64,000 nucleotides of DNA from assembly GCF_027497235.1 (NCBI RefSeq), contig NZ_CP114902.1, forward strand, positions 5,358,001-5,422,000, written 5' to 3'. Shown in pieces: positions 25,086 to 33,094 of the stretch (within the stretch, counting starts at the first letter, position 1; each line of letters opens with the position of its first letter). The notes beneath the pieces are model-generated. The model did not search any database. It was not told the origin of the DNA and saw only the letters and a list, made by a program, of their open reading frames with translations. The position numbers and the translations under genes were made by a program. This DNA is from Micromonospora sp. WMMD1128. Lineage in GTDB: Bacteria; Actinomycetota; Actinomycetes; Mycobacteriales; Micromonosporaceae.

Positions 25086-27056
25086 TCAGGGGGCGGCGCG
25101 GCGCTCGGCGAACGTGGCGAAGACCGTGAGGGACTCCGGGTTGGCCAGGGCGCCCTTCGCGGCGGCGCGGTCGACCGGGGTGCCGGTGAGGATCTTCTTG
25201 ACCGGCACCTCCAGCTTCTTCGCGCTCAGCGTGCGCGGCACGGCGCGGACCTGGTGGATCTCGTCCGGCACGTGCCGGGGCGACAGGGCGGTACGCAGCT
25301 CGCGGCAGATCTTCTTCCGCATCTCGTCGTCCAGCTCCAGGCCGTCGGCGAGCACCACGAACAGCAGCAGCTCCCCCGCGCCGCCCTCGTCGTCCTCCAG
25401 GTGCACCACCACCGAGTCGACCACCTCGTCGAGGCCCTCCACCACGGAGTAGAACTCGGCGGTGCCGAGCCGCACCCCACCCCGGTTCAGCGTGGCGTCG
25501 GACCGGCCGGTGATGACGCAGCCGCCGCGCTCGTTCACCGTGATCCAGTCGCCGTGCCGCCACACCCCGGGATAGACCTCGAAGTACGCCTCCCGGTAGC
25601 GGGCGCCGTCCGGGTCGTTCCAGAACCCCACCGGCATGCTCGGCATCGGCTCGGTGATCACCAGCTCGCCGAGCTGGCCGATGACCGCCGAACCGTCGGC
25701 GGCGCGGGCCTCCACCTTCGCGCCCAGCGCCCGGCAGGCGATCTCACCGGCGTGCACCGGCAGCAGCGGCACCCCACCGACGAACCCGGTGCAGACATCC
25801 GTGCCGCCGGAGAGCGACTGGAGTTGGAGACGGTCGCCGACGTTCCCGTACACCCAGGTGAAGCCCTCGGCGGGCAGCGGCGCGCCGGTCGAGCCGAGAC
25901 CGCGCAGCGCGGACAGGTCGGCGAACTCCCGCGGCACCAGCCCGGCCTTGCGGCACGCCAGCAGGAACGGGGCCGACGTGCCGAAATAGGTGGTGCCGGT
26001 CTCCGCCGCCAGCCGCCACAACGCGCCCAGGTCCGGGTGGCCCGGGTTGCCGTCGAACAGCACGATCGCCGCGCCCACCGCCGGCCCGGAGACCAGGAAG
26101 TTCCACATCATCCAGCCGGTGGTGGTGAACCAGAAGAACCGGTCCGCCGGCCCCAGGTCGTGGTGCAACGCCAGCATCTTCAGGTGTTCGAGCAGGATGC
26201 CGCCGTGGCCGTGCACGATCGGCTTCGGTAGGCCGGTGGTGCCGGAGGAGTAGAGCACGTACAGCGGGTGGTCGAACGGCACCGGCGTGAAGGCCAACGG
26301 CTCGTCGGTCTCCGCCGCCAGGTCCGCCCAGGCGAGCGCGCCGTCGGGGGCCGGGCCGTCCGGATCGAGGCACGCGATGCCGACGGTGTGCCGCAGCGAC
26401 GGCAGCGCGGCCCGGACGGCGGCCACCTCGGCGCGCCTGTCGACCGGCTTGTCACCGTAGCGGTAGCCGTCGACCGCGACCAGCACCGTCGGCTCGATCT
26501 GCTGCCAGCGGTCGGTGACGCTGCGGGTGCCGAACTCCGGCGCGCAGGAGGAGAAGATCGCGCCCAGGCTGGCGGTGGCGAGCAGCAGGACGTACGTCTC
26601 CGGGATGTTCGGCGCGTACGCGGCGACCCGGTCGCCCGGGCCGACGCCGAGCCGGCGCAGGCCGGCGGCCACCCGGCGGACCCGCTCGCGCAGCTGCGCC
26701 GCGGTGAGCGTCTCCGGCGCGCGGGTCTGCCCGTGCGCGATCACCGCCGGGTCGTCGTCGCCGAGACCCGGCATGCGCAGCACGTTCTCGGCGTAGTTGA
26801 GCGTCGCGCCGGGGAACCAGCGGGCGCCGGGCATGGACCTCCCGGCCAACGTTGCGGTCGGGGGCGTGTGCGCCACCACCTGGAAGTAGTCCCAGATCGA
26901 GGACCAGAACCCGTCCAGGTCGGTGACCGACCACTGCCACAGCGCGTCGTAGTCGGCGAACTCCAGCCCCCGGTGCGCGGCCAGCCAGCGCAGATAGTCA
27001 CCGATCCGGGACCGTTCGCGCACGTCCGCCGGCGGCGTCCACAGCACGTCACCCAC
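25086..27056 (-). CDS. aacS: acetoacetate--CoA ligase
   Basis: 656 residues from GTG at 27056, chosen because GGGGAGG lies 8 nt upstream. The N-terminus VLWTPPADVRERSRIGDYLRWL and the motif LYSSGTTGLPKPIVHGHGG are those of acetoacetyl-CoA synthetase; later WMMWNFLVSG, GRSDATLNRGGVRLG and the acylation lysine in LSAKKLEVPVKK are all present. Converts acetoacetate to acetoacetyl-CoA with ATP, feeding ketone bodies or polyhydroxyalkanoate into central metabolism. Full length for the family. Upstream lies a repeat-rich spacer with copies B and C. Confidence 0.95.
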   Translation of the reverse strand: MGDVLWTPPADVRERSRIGDYLRWLAAHRGLEFADYDALWQWSVTDLDGFWSSIWDYFQVVAHTPPTATLAGRSMPGARWFPGATLNYAENVLRMPGLGDDDPAVIAHGQTRAPETLTAAQLRERVRRVAAGLRRLGVGPGDRVAAYAPNIPETYVLLLATASLGAIFSSCAPEFGTRSVTDRWQQIEPTVLVAVDGYRYGDKPVDRRAEVAAVRAALPSLRHTVGIACLDPDGPAPDGALAWADLAAETDEPLAFTPVPFDHPLYVLYSSGTTGLPKPIVHGHGGILLEHLKMLALHHDLGPADRFFWFTTTGWMMWNFLVSGPAVGAAIVLFDGNPGHPDLGALWRLAAETGTTYFGTSAPFLLACRKAGLVPREFADLSALRGLGSTGAPLPAEGFTWVYGNVGDRLQLQSLSGGTDVCTGFVGGVPLLPVHAGEIACRALGAKVEARAADGSAVIGQLGELVITEPMPSMPVGFWNDPDGARYREAYFEVYPGVWRHGDWITVNERGGCVITGRSDATLNRGGVRLGTAEFYSVVEGLDEVVDSVVVHLEDDEGGAGELLLFVVLADGLELDDEMRKKICRELRTALSPRHVPDEIHQVRAVPRTLSAKKLEVPVKKILTGTPVDRAAAKGALANPESLTVFATFAERRAAP

Positions 27057-27198
27057 TGTTCCAACCTCCCCTGAGGCCCGGCACGACACTGTGCATGGGC
27101 CGTGGCGCCATCTTGCCCTACCCGGTGCCGCCATTCTCCGCACCGGCCCCCGCCTGCGGGGCGTGCCCACCCCACACCCCCCACCCCCTCCCCATGTG

Positions 27199-27258
27199 GG
27201 TGTAAGGCGGGGGCCCCGCTTAACGCATTCTGCATAGGCGGGGGCCCCGCTTAACACC
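27199..27258 (+). repeat. interspersed double-hairpin repeat, copy B
   Basis: GGTGTAAGG...TTAACACC, 60 bp, same orientation as copy A. Two half-palindromes around GGGGCCCC; the linker reads GCATTCTGCATAGG. It faces copy C in inverted orientation 41 bp away. Confidence 0.8.
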
Positions 27259-27299
27259 ATCGCGGGACGGCGGCGCCGCCGCCCGGTGCGCAGGCGTGA

Positions 27300-27359
27300 G
27301 GTGTTAAGCGGGGCCCCCGCCTCTACCGGAGGCGTTAAGCGGGGCCCCCGCCTTACACC
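27300..27359 (-). repeat. interspersed double-hairpin repeat, copy C (inverted)
   Basis: Reverse-complement orientation, GGTGTTAAG...CTTACACC. Each half has GGGGCCCCCG next to TTAAG/CTTA. It begins immediately after the stop codon of the thioesterase gene (27360), so would be the first structure in its 3' UTR. Its linker (CTCTACCGGAGGCG) differs from that of A and D by a few bases. Confidence 0.8.
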
Positions 27360-27875
27360 TCAGGCGGCGCGGTGGGCCTGGATGGCGCGGCGGCGGGCCA
27401 GCCGGTGGGCGCGCCGGATCTCCGCCTCCCGGAAGCGGCGCTCGTCGTCCGGTGACTCCGGCAGCACCGGGCGCACCGCGCGGGGCGCGCCACCGACGTC
27501 CACACCCACGAAGACGAGGTACGCGGTGGCGACCCGCACCGGCTCGTCCTCGGCCGAGTCCCAGCGCTCGGCGACCACCCGCACCCCGACCTCCATCGAC
27601 GTGTTGCCGGTCCAGTTGACCTGGGCGTGTGCGTGCACCAGATCGCCCACCCGGACCGGCTCGGAGAAGACGATCTCGTCGATGGACGCGGTGACCGCGG
27701 TGCCGCCGCTGTGCCGGGCGGCCGACGCGCCGGCCACGTCGTCGACGAACTTCATCAGCACCCCACCGTGCACGGTCCCGTACAGATTGACATCGACAGC
27801 AGTCATGATGCGACTCAGCGTGACGCGGGAGTACGAGGTCGGCTTACCCGGCGGGACCGCGGGATGATCTGTCAT
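27360..27875 (-). CDS. acyl-CoA thioesterase (hotdog fold)
   Basis: 171 residues. The core LSRIMTAVDVNLYGTVHGGVLMKFVDDVAG holds the N-x-x-G-x-x-H-G-G-x-x-x-x-x-x-D signature of YciA/BFIT-type hotdog thioesterases, with S-F-x-E-P-like VFSEPVRVGDLVHAHAQV after it. Hydrolyses acyl-CoA in the cytosol; chain length unknown. A basic C-terminal helix (RRAHRLARRRAI) extends beyond the fold. Divergent from the membrane protein gene across only 23 bp. Confidence 0.88.
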   Translation of the reverse strand: MTDHPAVPPGKPTSYSRVTLSRIMTAVDVNLYGTVHGGVLMKFVDDVAGASAARHSGGTAVTASIDEIVFSEPVRVGDLVHAHAQVNWTGNTSMEVGVRVVAERWDSAEDEPVRVATAYLVFVGVDVGGAPRAVRPVLPESPDDERRFREAEIRRAHRLARRRAIQAHRAA

Positions 27876-27898
27876 GCCGGAAACGGTACGGTGCGCGG

Positions 27899-28561
27899 AT
27901 GCGACATCTCTGGAGCTTCCTCGCCGGGTTGGTGGTGGCGCCGGTCACCTGGGTGCTCGTCACCCTCGGTCAGGACGGATCTGGGCGGACCGTCAACCGC
28001 TGGGTGGAGATCGGTACGTACAGCACCCCTAACCTGATCGAGCCGGCCGTCTATCTCGGCGTGGCCGGCATCCTGCTCGGCCTGCTCGGCACGCTGCGTT
28101 TCTCGCCGCTCGGCCCGCTCGTGGCGGGGCTGCTGCTCGCGGTCCCCTACCTCTGGCTGTTCGTCGCGCCCTTCACCGTGCGGGACCGGGTGCCCGGCGA
28201 CCTGAAGCTGCTCGGTGATCCGTTGCCGCTGCGCCAGCCACTCGACAACGGCACGCTGTTCCTGATCGGCATGCTGTTGCTGATGGCCGTGTTCAGCGGC
28301 CAGCGGTGGCGGAGTCGACCCGTAGCGCAGCCGGACGGGGCGGAGCTGACCCCGGCCGTTGCGCCGGTCGAGCCGGCGGCCGCGTCAAGCGACTGGTCCC
28401 CGCCGCCGGCGCCGCCGAGGGATCCGGACACGGCCCCGCTCACGCTCGCCTATCCGGACACCCCCACCGAACCCCTGCCGCGCCGGACCGGCGGCGAGTC
28501 GCCGTGGTCCGCTCCCCCGCGCGGCGGAGCCCGGCCGGACGGCCCCACCGACCCTCGTTGA
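27899..28561 (+). CDS. small multispan membrane protein with Pro-rich tail
   Basis: 220 residues, ATG at 27899. Four hydrophobic segments (about 5-23, 52-68, 70-92 and 119-136) with a Pro-rich cytoplasmic tail from about residue 145 (SDWSPPPAPPRDP, TPTEPLPRR). I recognise no family beyond an actinobacterial membrane protein. It is divergent from the thioesterase gene and followed by a strong hairpin. Confidence 0.65.
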   Translation: MRHLWSFLAGLVVAPVTWVLVTLGQDGSGRTVNRWVEIGTYSTPNLIEPAVYLGVAGILLGLLGTLRFSPLGPLVAGLLLAVPYLWLFVAPFTVRDRVPGDLKLLGDPLPLRQPLDNGTLFLIGMLLLMAVFSGQRWRSRPVAQPDGAELTPAVAPVEPAAASSDWSPPPAPPRDPDTAPLTLAYPDTPTEPLPRRTGGESPWSAPPRGGARPDGPTDPR

Positions 28562-28566
28562 CCGGC

Positions 28567-28596
28567 GCGGGCGGGCCGGAGTTCCGGCCCGCCCGC
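28567..28596 (+). terminator. hairpin after membrane protein gene
   Basis: GCGGGCGGGCCGGA / TCCGGCCCGCCCGC, a 14-bp perfect inverted repeat with almost no loop (probably 13 bp plus a 4-nt loop), 5 nt after the stop codon. No T-tract. Confidence 0.6.
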
Positions 28597-28662
28597 CAGA
28601 GCATCATCAGCACCAGACGGAGAGCCAGTCCGTCAGGTCCAATGTCCGACGCGCCCAACCAA

Positions 28663-28706
28663 ACTTAACACTAACTTCGCACCTGGCTCGCGTAGTGTGA
28701 AGTTAA
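28663..28706. promoter_or_regulatory. dyad upstream of the AlbA_2 pseudogene
   Basis: The AT-rich stretch has ACTTAAC near 28663 and GTTAAGT near 28701, and inside them ACACTA/TAGTGT and TAACTTC/GAAGTTA, giving overlapping inverted repeats. It lies about 20 bp before the start of the decayed AlbA_2 gene and stands out from the GC-rich surroundings. Probably an old operator. Confidence 0.4.
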
Positions 28707-28722
28707 GTGATGCCATGCAGAT

Positions 28723-30095
28723 GTGATTGCTGACGACGTCAACGAGATGCTCGCCGCTCTGCGCCGGATAGGCGGTGAGCCCTCGGGGGTCGAGGCGAAG
28801 CGGGCTGCCGAAGGGCTACCGAAGTCCGTTCGCGAAACGCTCTCCGCCTTCGCGAACACCGACGGCGGGACGATCCTGCTCGGCGTCGACGAGCAGAGTG
28901 GGCTCACCCTCGTCGAGTTGACTGATCCCGCCGGGCTCCGGAACGCCCTGGTGCAGATGTCACGAGACGACCTCACACCCCCACTACGCATCAGCACCGA
29001 GATCGTCGAGGTCGACGGGCATCGACTGGTGGTCGCGGAGGTGCCGGCCGCCCCGGCGGACCAGCGCCCGGTCTACGTTACGGCGCAGGGCACGGCCCGG
29101 ATCCGGCCTCCGGCGTAAGGTTCCTCGACAACCAGACAGTCCGGGGCTCCATCCCCGAAATGATGGAGACCACCCTCTCGGTACTCCGCCGCAGCCTCGC
29201 GGTTCGCGCAGTCATCAGCGATCACGGTGGACGCAGGGACGAGGTCGAGTACCCGCTCGAAGCCGTCCGCGAGGCAGCCGTCAACGCCCTGCTGCACCGC
29301 GACTACAGCCCCGTGACAAGGGGCACCCAGGTGCAGGTTGAGCTGTTCCCCGACCGCCTTGTCGTCCGCAGTCCAGGTGGCCTCTACGGGGGCGTCGTCA
29401 TCGACGAACTCGGCGAAGAAGGCATCTCGTCGTCGCGCAACGCCGTCTTGGCGAGCCTCCTCGCAGACACCTACCTCCCGTCGTCGAACGAACTCGTCGC
29501 CGAAAACCGGTCTTCGGGCATCCCCGCGATGCTCGCGGTAGCGCGACGCCGGGGCCTGCCACGGCCGAACTTCAGGAGTTCCGTCTCCAGCTTCGTGGTC
29601 ACCATGGCCCGCTCCGAACTCCTCAATCCCGAAGTTCGCCGCTGGATCGCCGGGCTGCACGCACACTTGCCCACACCCGCGCATGAGATCGCCCTCGCGA
29701 TGCTGCGCGAGAACTACCTCACGAACGAGATGCTGCGGCAATGGGGCGTTGACCGCATCGCTGCCGGTCAAGTCCTGAGGGATCTCGTTGACCAAGGACT
29801 GGCCGTGAAGGAGGGCGGACGGCGCTACGCACAGTACGTACTCGACCCCACCGCAGTCGGTCGGGCAAGGGAGCCTGACCTCTTCACCAACCTCCCGCCT
29901 GACGTCAGCGAAGCGCTCAGGAGCCGGGGAGAAGCGGCAGCAGGAGAGCTTGTCGAACTCACCGGACTGTCACGCACCGCCGTCCTCAACCACCTACGGA
30001 CGCTGGTCGGGGCTGACACCGTCATCGCCGTCGGAGCAGCACGAAGCCCCAAACGACGATACCGATGGGTCGGACCCCTCCCCGATCAAACGTAG
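28723..30095 (+). pseudogene. AlbA_2 / Schlafen-like ATP-binding protein gene with internal deletion
   Basis: The first frame (GTG 28723 to TAA 29118) encodes 131 residues with an AlbA_2 (Schlafen) domain: GVEAKRAAEGLPKSVRETLSAFANTDGGTILLGVDE. The second frame, shifted, resumes at about 29112 with GVRFLDNQTVRGSIPEM and continues to 30095. It contains the HATPase-like helix VREAAVNALLHRDY, then a C-terminal winged-helix region (VDRIAAGQVLRDLVDQGL). In intact members about 100-130 residues separate these parts; here the junction at about 29110-29115 lost them and the frame. So the gene is broken by an internal deletion plus frameshift. The remainder has few other lesions, suggesting recent decay. 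The family often acts as transcription regulators or in defence islands. Confidence 0.8.
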
Positions 30096-30100
30096 CCTCC

Positions 30101-31264
30101 TCAACCCTTCAAGAGCTGCCGGGCCATGACGATCCGCTGGACCTGGTTGGTGCCCTCGTAGATCTGGGTGATCTTGGCGTCCCGCATCATCCGCTCCAGC
30201 GGGTAGTCACGGGTGTAGCCGTAGCCGCCGAGCAGTTGGACCGCGTCGGTGGTGATCTCCATGGCGGCGTCCGAGGCGAAGCACTTGGCCGCCGCGCCGA
30301 AGTAGGTCAGGTCCGCGTCGCCCCGCTCGGACTTGCCGGCGGCGGCGTACGTGAGCTGCCGCGCCGCCTCCAGCTTCATGCCCATGTCGGCGAGCATGAA
30401 CTGGATGCCCTGGAAATCGGCGATCGCCTTGCCGAACTGCTTGCGCTCCTGGACGTACCCCTTGGCGTAGTCGAGCGCGCCCTGGGCGATGCCGATCGCC
30501 TGGGCGGCGATGGTGACCCGGGTGTGGTCGAGCGTCCGCATGGCGGTGGCGAAGCCGCTGCCCTCGGCGCCGATGATGCGGTCGGCCGGGATGCGGACGT
30601 TGTCGAGGTAGACCTCGCGGGTCGGGGAGCCCTTGATGCCGAGCTTCTTCTCCGGCGCGCCGAAGCTCACGCCCGGGTCGGACTTCTCCACCACGAAGGC
30701 GGAGATGCCCTTCGAGCGGGCTGTGGGGTCGGTCACAGCGAAGACGGTGTAGTACTCCGAGACGCCCGCGTTGGTGATCCACCGTTTCACGCCGTTGAGC
30801 ACCCAGTGGTCGCCGTCGCGTACCGCCCTGGTGGTCATCGAGGCCGCGTCGCTGCCCGCCTCCGGCTCGGAGAGGCAGTAGGAGAACATCGCGTCGCCGG
30901 CCGCCACCGGGGTCAGGTATCTGCGCTTCAGCTCCTCGGAGCCGGCCAGCAGCAGCGGCATGGTGCCCAGCTTGTTCACCGCCGGGATCAGCGACGACGA
31001 GGCGCAGGCGCGGGCCACCTCCTCGATCACGATGGCCGTGGCAAGCGCGTCCGCGCCGGCGCCGCCGTACTCGACCGGGACGTGCGGTGCGTGGAAGTCG
31101 GCCGCGCGCAGGGCGTCGTAGGACGCCTTGGGAAACTCGCTTGTCTCGTCCGCCTCCGCGGCGTGCGGGGCCACCTTGGCCGCACAGACCTCACGGACCG
31201 CCTCCCGGATCGCCTCGTGCTCCTCCGGCAACCGGTAGACGTCGAACGACTGCTCTGCGGCCAC
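30101..31264 (-). CDS. acyl-CoA dehydrogenase
   Basis: 387 residues, ATG at 31264. Shows FAD/substrate motifs MFSYCLSEPEAGSDAASMTTRAV and KRWITNAG, then a C-terminal domain with QAIGIAQGALDYA and the catalytic glutamate in IYEGTNQVQRIVMARQLL. This arrangement fits short/medium-chain dehydrogenases. Oxidises acyl-CoA to enoyl-CoA with transfer to ETF. Exact chain length cannot be told. Stop lies 5 bp after the end of the AlbA_2 pseudogene. Divergent from ugd across about 240 bp in which I see no distinctive site. Confidence 0.94.
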   Translation of the reverse strand: MAAEQSFDVYRLPEEHEAIREAVREVCAAKVAPHAAEADETSEFPKASYDALRAADFHAPHVPVEYGGAGADALATAIVIEEVARACASSSLIPAVNKLGTMPLLLAGSEELKRRYLTPVAAGDAMFSYCLSEPEAGSDAASMTTRAVRDGDHWVLNGVKRWITNAGVSEYYTVFAVTDPTARSKGISAFVVEKSDPGVSFGAPEKKLGIKGSPTREVYLDNVRIPADRIIGAEGSGFATAMRTLDHTRVTIAAQAIGIAQGALDYAKGYVQERKQFGKAIADFQGIQFMLADMGMKLEAARQLTYAAAGKSERGDADLTYFGAAAKCFASDAAMEITTDAVQLLGGYGYTRDYPLERMMRDAKITQIYEGTNQVQRIVMARQLLKG

Positions 31265-31506
31265 ATCGGCCCCCTTTCACGGCTATCATGCGCAGTCTGT
31301 GCTGCCCGGGGGCCGCCGACTGCCGCAGACTGAAGGATAGCGACCGGGCTTCGACCGGAGCTACCGGCGGGTAGGATCGCGCCCGAGCGTCGCCCACCCG
31401 ACCCACTACCCTCACACCAGAATCAGTTCCCCTCGGTGCCCGGCCCAGGCGCCCCAGCAGAATGCGACGCGAGGATGCGCCGCCAGTGCGAGCGGAGAAG
31501 ACAGGC

Positions 31507-32934
31507 GTGACGATCCCGTACCCGAACTCCCAGCCGATGCCCGCCATCGCCGCGGTGACCCCGCCCTCCGGCGCGGCCCGACCCCGGGTGACCTTCCTCG
31601 GCACCGGTTACCTCGGTGCGACGTACGCCATCTGCTACGCCGAGCTGGGCTACGAGGTGCTCGGCTTCGACGTCGACGCCGACAAGATCGCCAAGCTGAA
31701 CGCCGGTGAGGTGCCGATCCACGAGCCCGGCCTGGACGAGCTGCTGCGGCGCAACCTGGCCGCCGGCCGGCTGCGGTTCAGCACCGACATGCAGGAGACC
31801 GCCGACTTCGGCGACGTGCACTTCATCTGCGTCGGCACCCCGCAGCGGGCCGACGGCATGGGCGCCGACCTGTCGTACGTCGAGGCGTCGGTGACCAGCC
31901 TGGCCCAGCACCTGACCCGCAAGGCGCTGATCGTCGGCAAGTCCACCGTTCCGGTGGGCACCGCCGAGTGGGTGGAGCAGCTGGTCGGCAAGCACAGCCC
32001 GGACGACCTCGGGGTCGAGGTGGCCTGGAGCCCGGAGTTCCTCCAGGAGGGCTTCGCCGTCGACGACGTGCTGCGGCCCAACCGGATCGTGGTCGGGGTC
32101 AAGAGCGAGTGGGCCAACGGCATGCTCTTCGCCGCCCACAAGGGCGTCTTCGACCTGGCCGCGACCGAGGACCGCGAGGTGCCGCTCGTGGTCACCGACT
32201 TCGCCACCGCCGAGCTGGTCAAGGTCGCCGCGAACGCGTTCCTGGCCACCAAGATCTCCTTCATCAACGCGATGGCCGAGGTCTGCGAGGCCGCCGGCGG
32301 CGACGTCACCCAACTCGCCCGTTCCATCGGGTACGACCCGCGGATCGGCAACCGCTTCCTCCAGGCCGGGCTCGGCTTCGGCGGCGCGTGCCTGCCCAAG
32401 GACATCCGCGCTTTCCAGGCCCGCGCCCAGGAGCTGGGCGCCGGTGAGGCGCTGCGTTTCCTGCACGAGGTCGACCTGATCAACCTGCGCCGGCGTACCC
32501 GGGTGGTGCAGCTCGCCGCCGAACTGCTCGGCCGCCGCTCCGGGCCTGCCGGCCCGGACCTCTCCGGCACCCGGATCGCGGTGCTGGGCGCCACCTTCAA
32601 GCCCAACACCGACGACGTACGCGACGCGCCCGCCCTCGCGGTGGCCGCGCTGCTCGGCAAGGCCGGCGCCGACGTGCACGTCTTCGATCCGCAGGGGATC
32701 GAGAACGCGCGCCGCGCGGTGCCCCACCTGGCCTACGAGGAGACCATGACCGACGCCGTCCAGGGCGCCGACCTGGTCTGCGTGCTGACCGAGTGGGCCG
32801 AGTTCCGCAACGCCGACCCGGTGGCGCTGGGTGAGCTGGCCAACGGTCGCAAGGTCGTCGACGGGCGCAACTGCCTCGACTCCACACTGTGGACGCAAGC
32901 CGGCTGGGAGTACCGCGGCCTGGGCCGCCCCTGA
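31507..32934 (+). CDS. ugd: UDP-glucose 6-dehydrogenase
   Basis: About 475 residues from GTG at 31507, which has GGAGAAG upstream; an in-frame ATG at 31462 would add 15 residues but lacks a ribosome-binding site. The Rossmann motif FLGTGYLGATYA, the strand VGKSTVPVGTAEWVEQ, EFLQEGFAVDD and the catalytic cysteine in GFGGACLPKDIRAF are all present, and the C-terminal domain begins IAVLGATFKPNTDDVRDAPA. Converts UDP-glucose to UDP-glucuronate with two NAD+, for cell-wall or exopolysaccharide glycans. A short Pro/Ala-rich N-terminal extension precedes the fold. Followed by a strong terminator. Confidence 0.95.
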   Translation: MTIPYPNSQPMPAIAAVTPPSGAARPRVTFLGTGYLGATYAICYAELGYEVLGFDVDADKIAKLNAGEVPIHEPGLDELLRRNLAAGRLRFSTDMQETADFGDVHFICVGTPQRADGMGADLSYVEASVTSLAQHLTRKALIVGKSTVPVGTAEWVEQLVGKHSPDDLGVEVAWSPEFLQEGFAVDDVLRPNRIVVGVKSEWANGMLFAAHKGVFDLAATEDREVPLVVTDFATAELVKVAANAFLATKISFINAMAEVCEAAGGDVTQLARSIGYDPRIGNRFLQAGLGFGGACLPKDIRAFQARAQELGAGEALRFLHEVDLINLRRRTRVVQLAAELLGRRSGPAGPDLSGTRIAVLGATFKPNTDDVRDAPALAVAALLGKAGADVHVFDPQGIENARRAVPHLAYEETMTDAVQGADLVCVLTEWAEFRNADPVALGELANGRKVVDGRNCLDSTLWTQAGWEYRGLGRP

Positions 32935-32948
32935 CCGATCGACGTCGG

Positions 32949-32995
32949 GCCGGCCGGCCGGGGACCAGGTACCCGGCCGGCCGGCTCTTTTTGTT
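32949..32995 (+). terminator. intrinsic terminator of ugd
   Basis: A perfect 14-bp stem GCCGGCCGGCCGGG / CCCGGCCGGCCGGC with a 9-nt loop, followed at once by TCTTTTTGTT. The only hairpin in the window with a clear T-tract, so a textbook Rho-independent terminator, starting 15 nt after the ugd stop. Confidence 0.92.
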
Positions 32996-33094
32996 GTCCG
33001 GAACGCGCCCGCAACTGTCGAAATCCCGGCCCGGTCAGGGCATGCTGCCACTGAGAGGTCCACAGTGCGGGGCGTGGGCGGACGGGAGACTGCC

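Noticed and set aside
25254..26231. A 325-codon plus-strand frame opposite aacS
   Set aside because: Antisense shadow; aacS on the other strand has complete ligase motifs.
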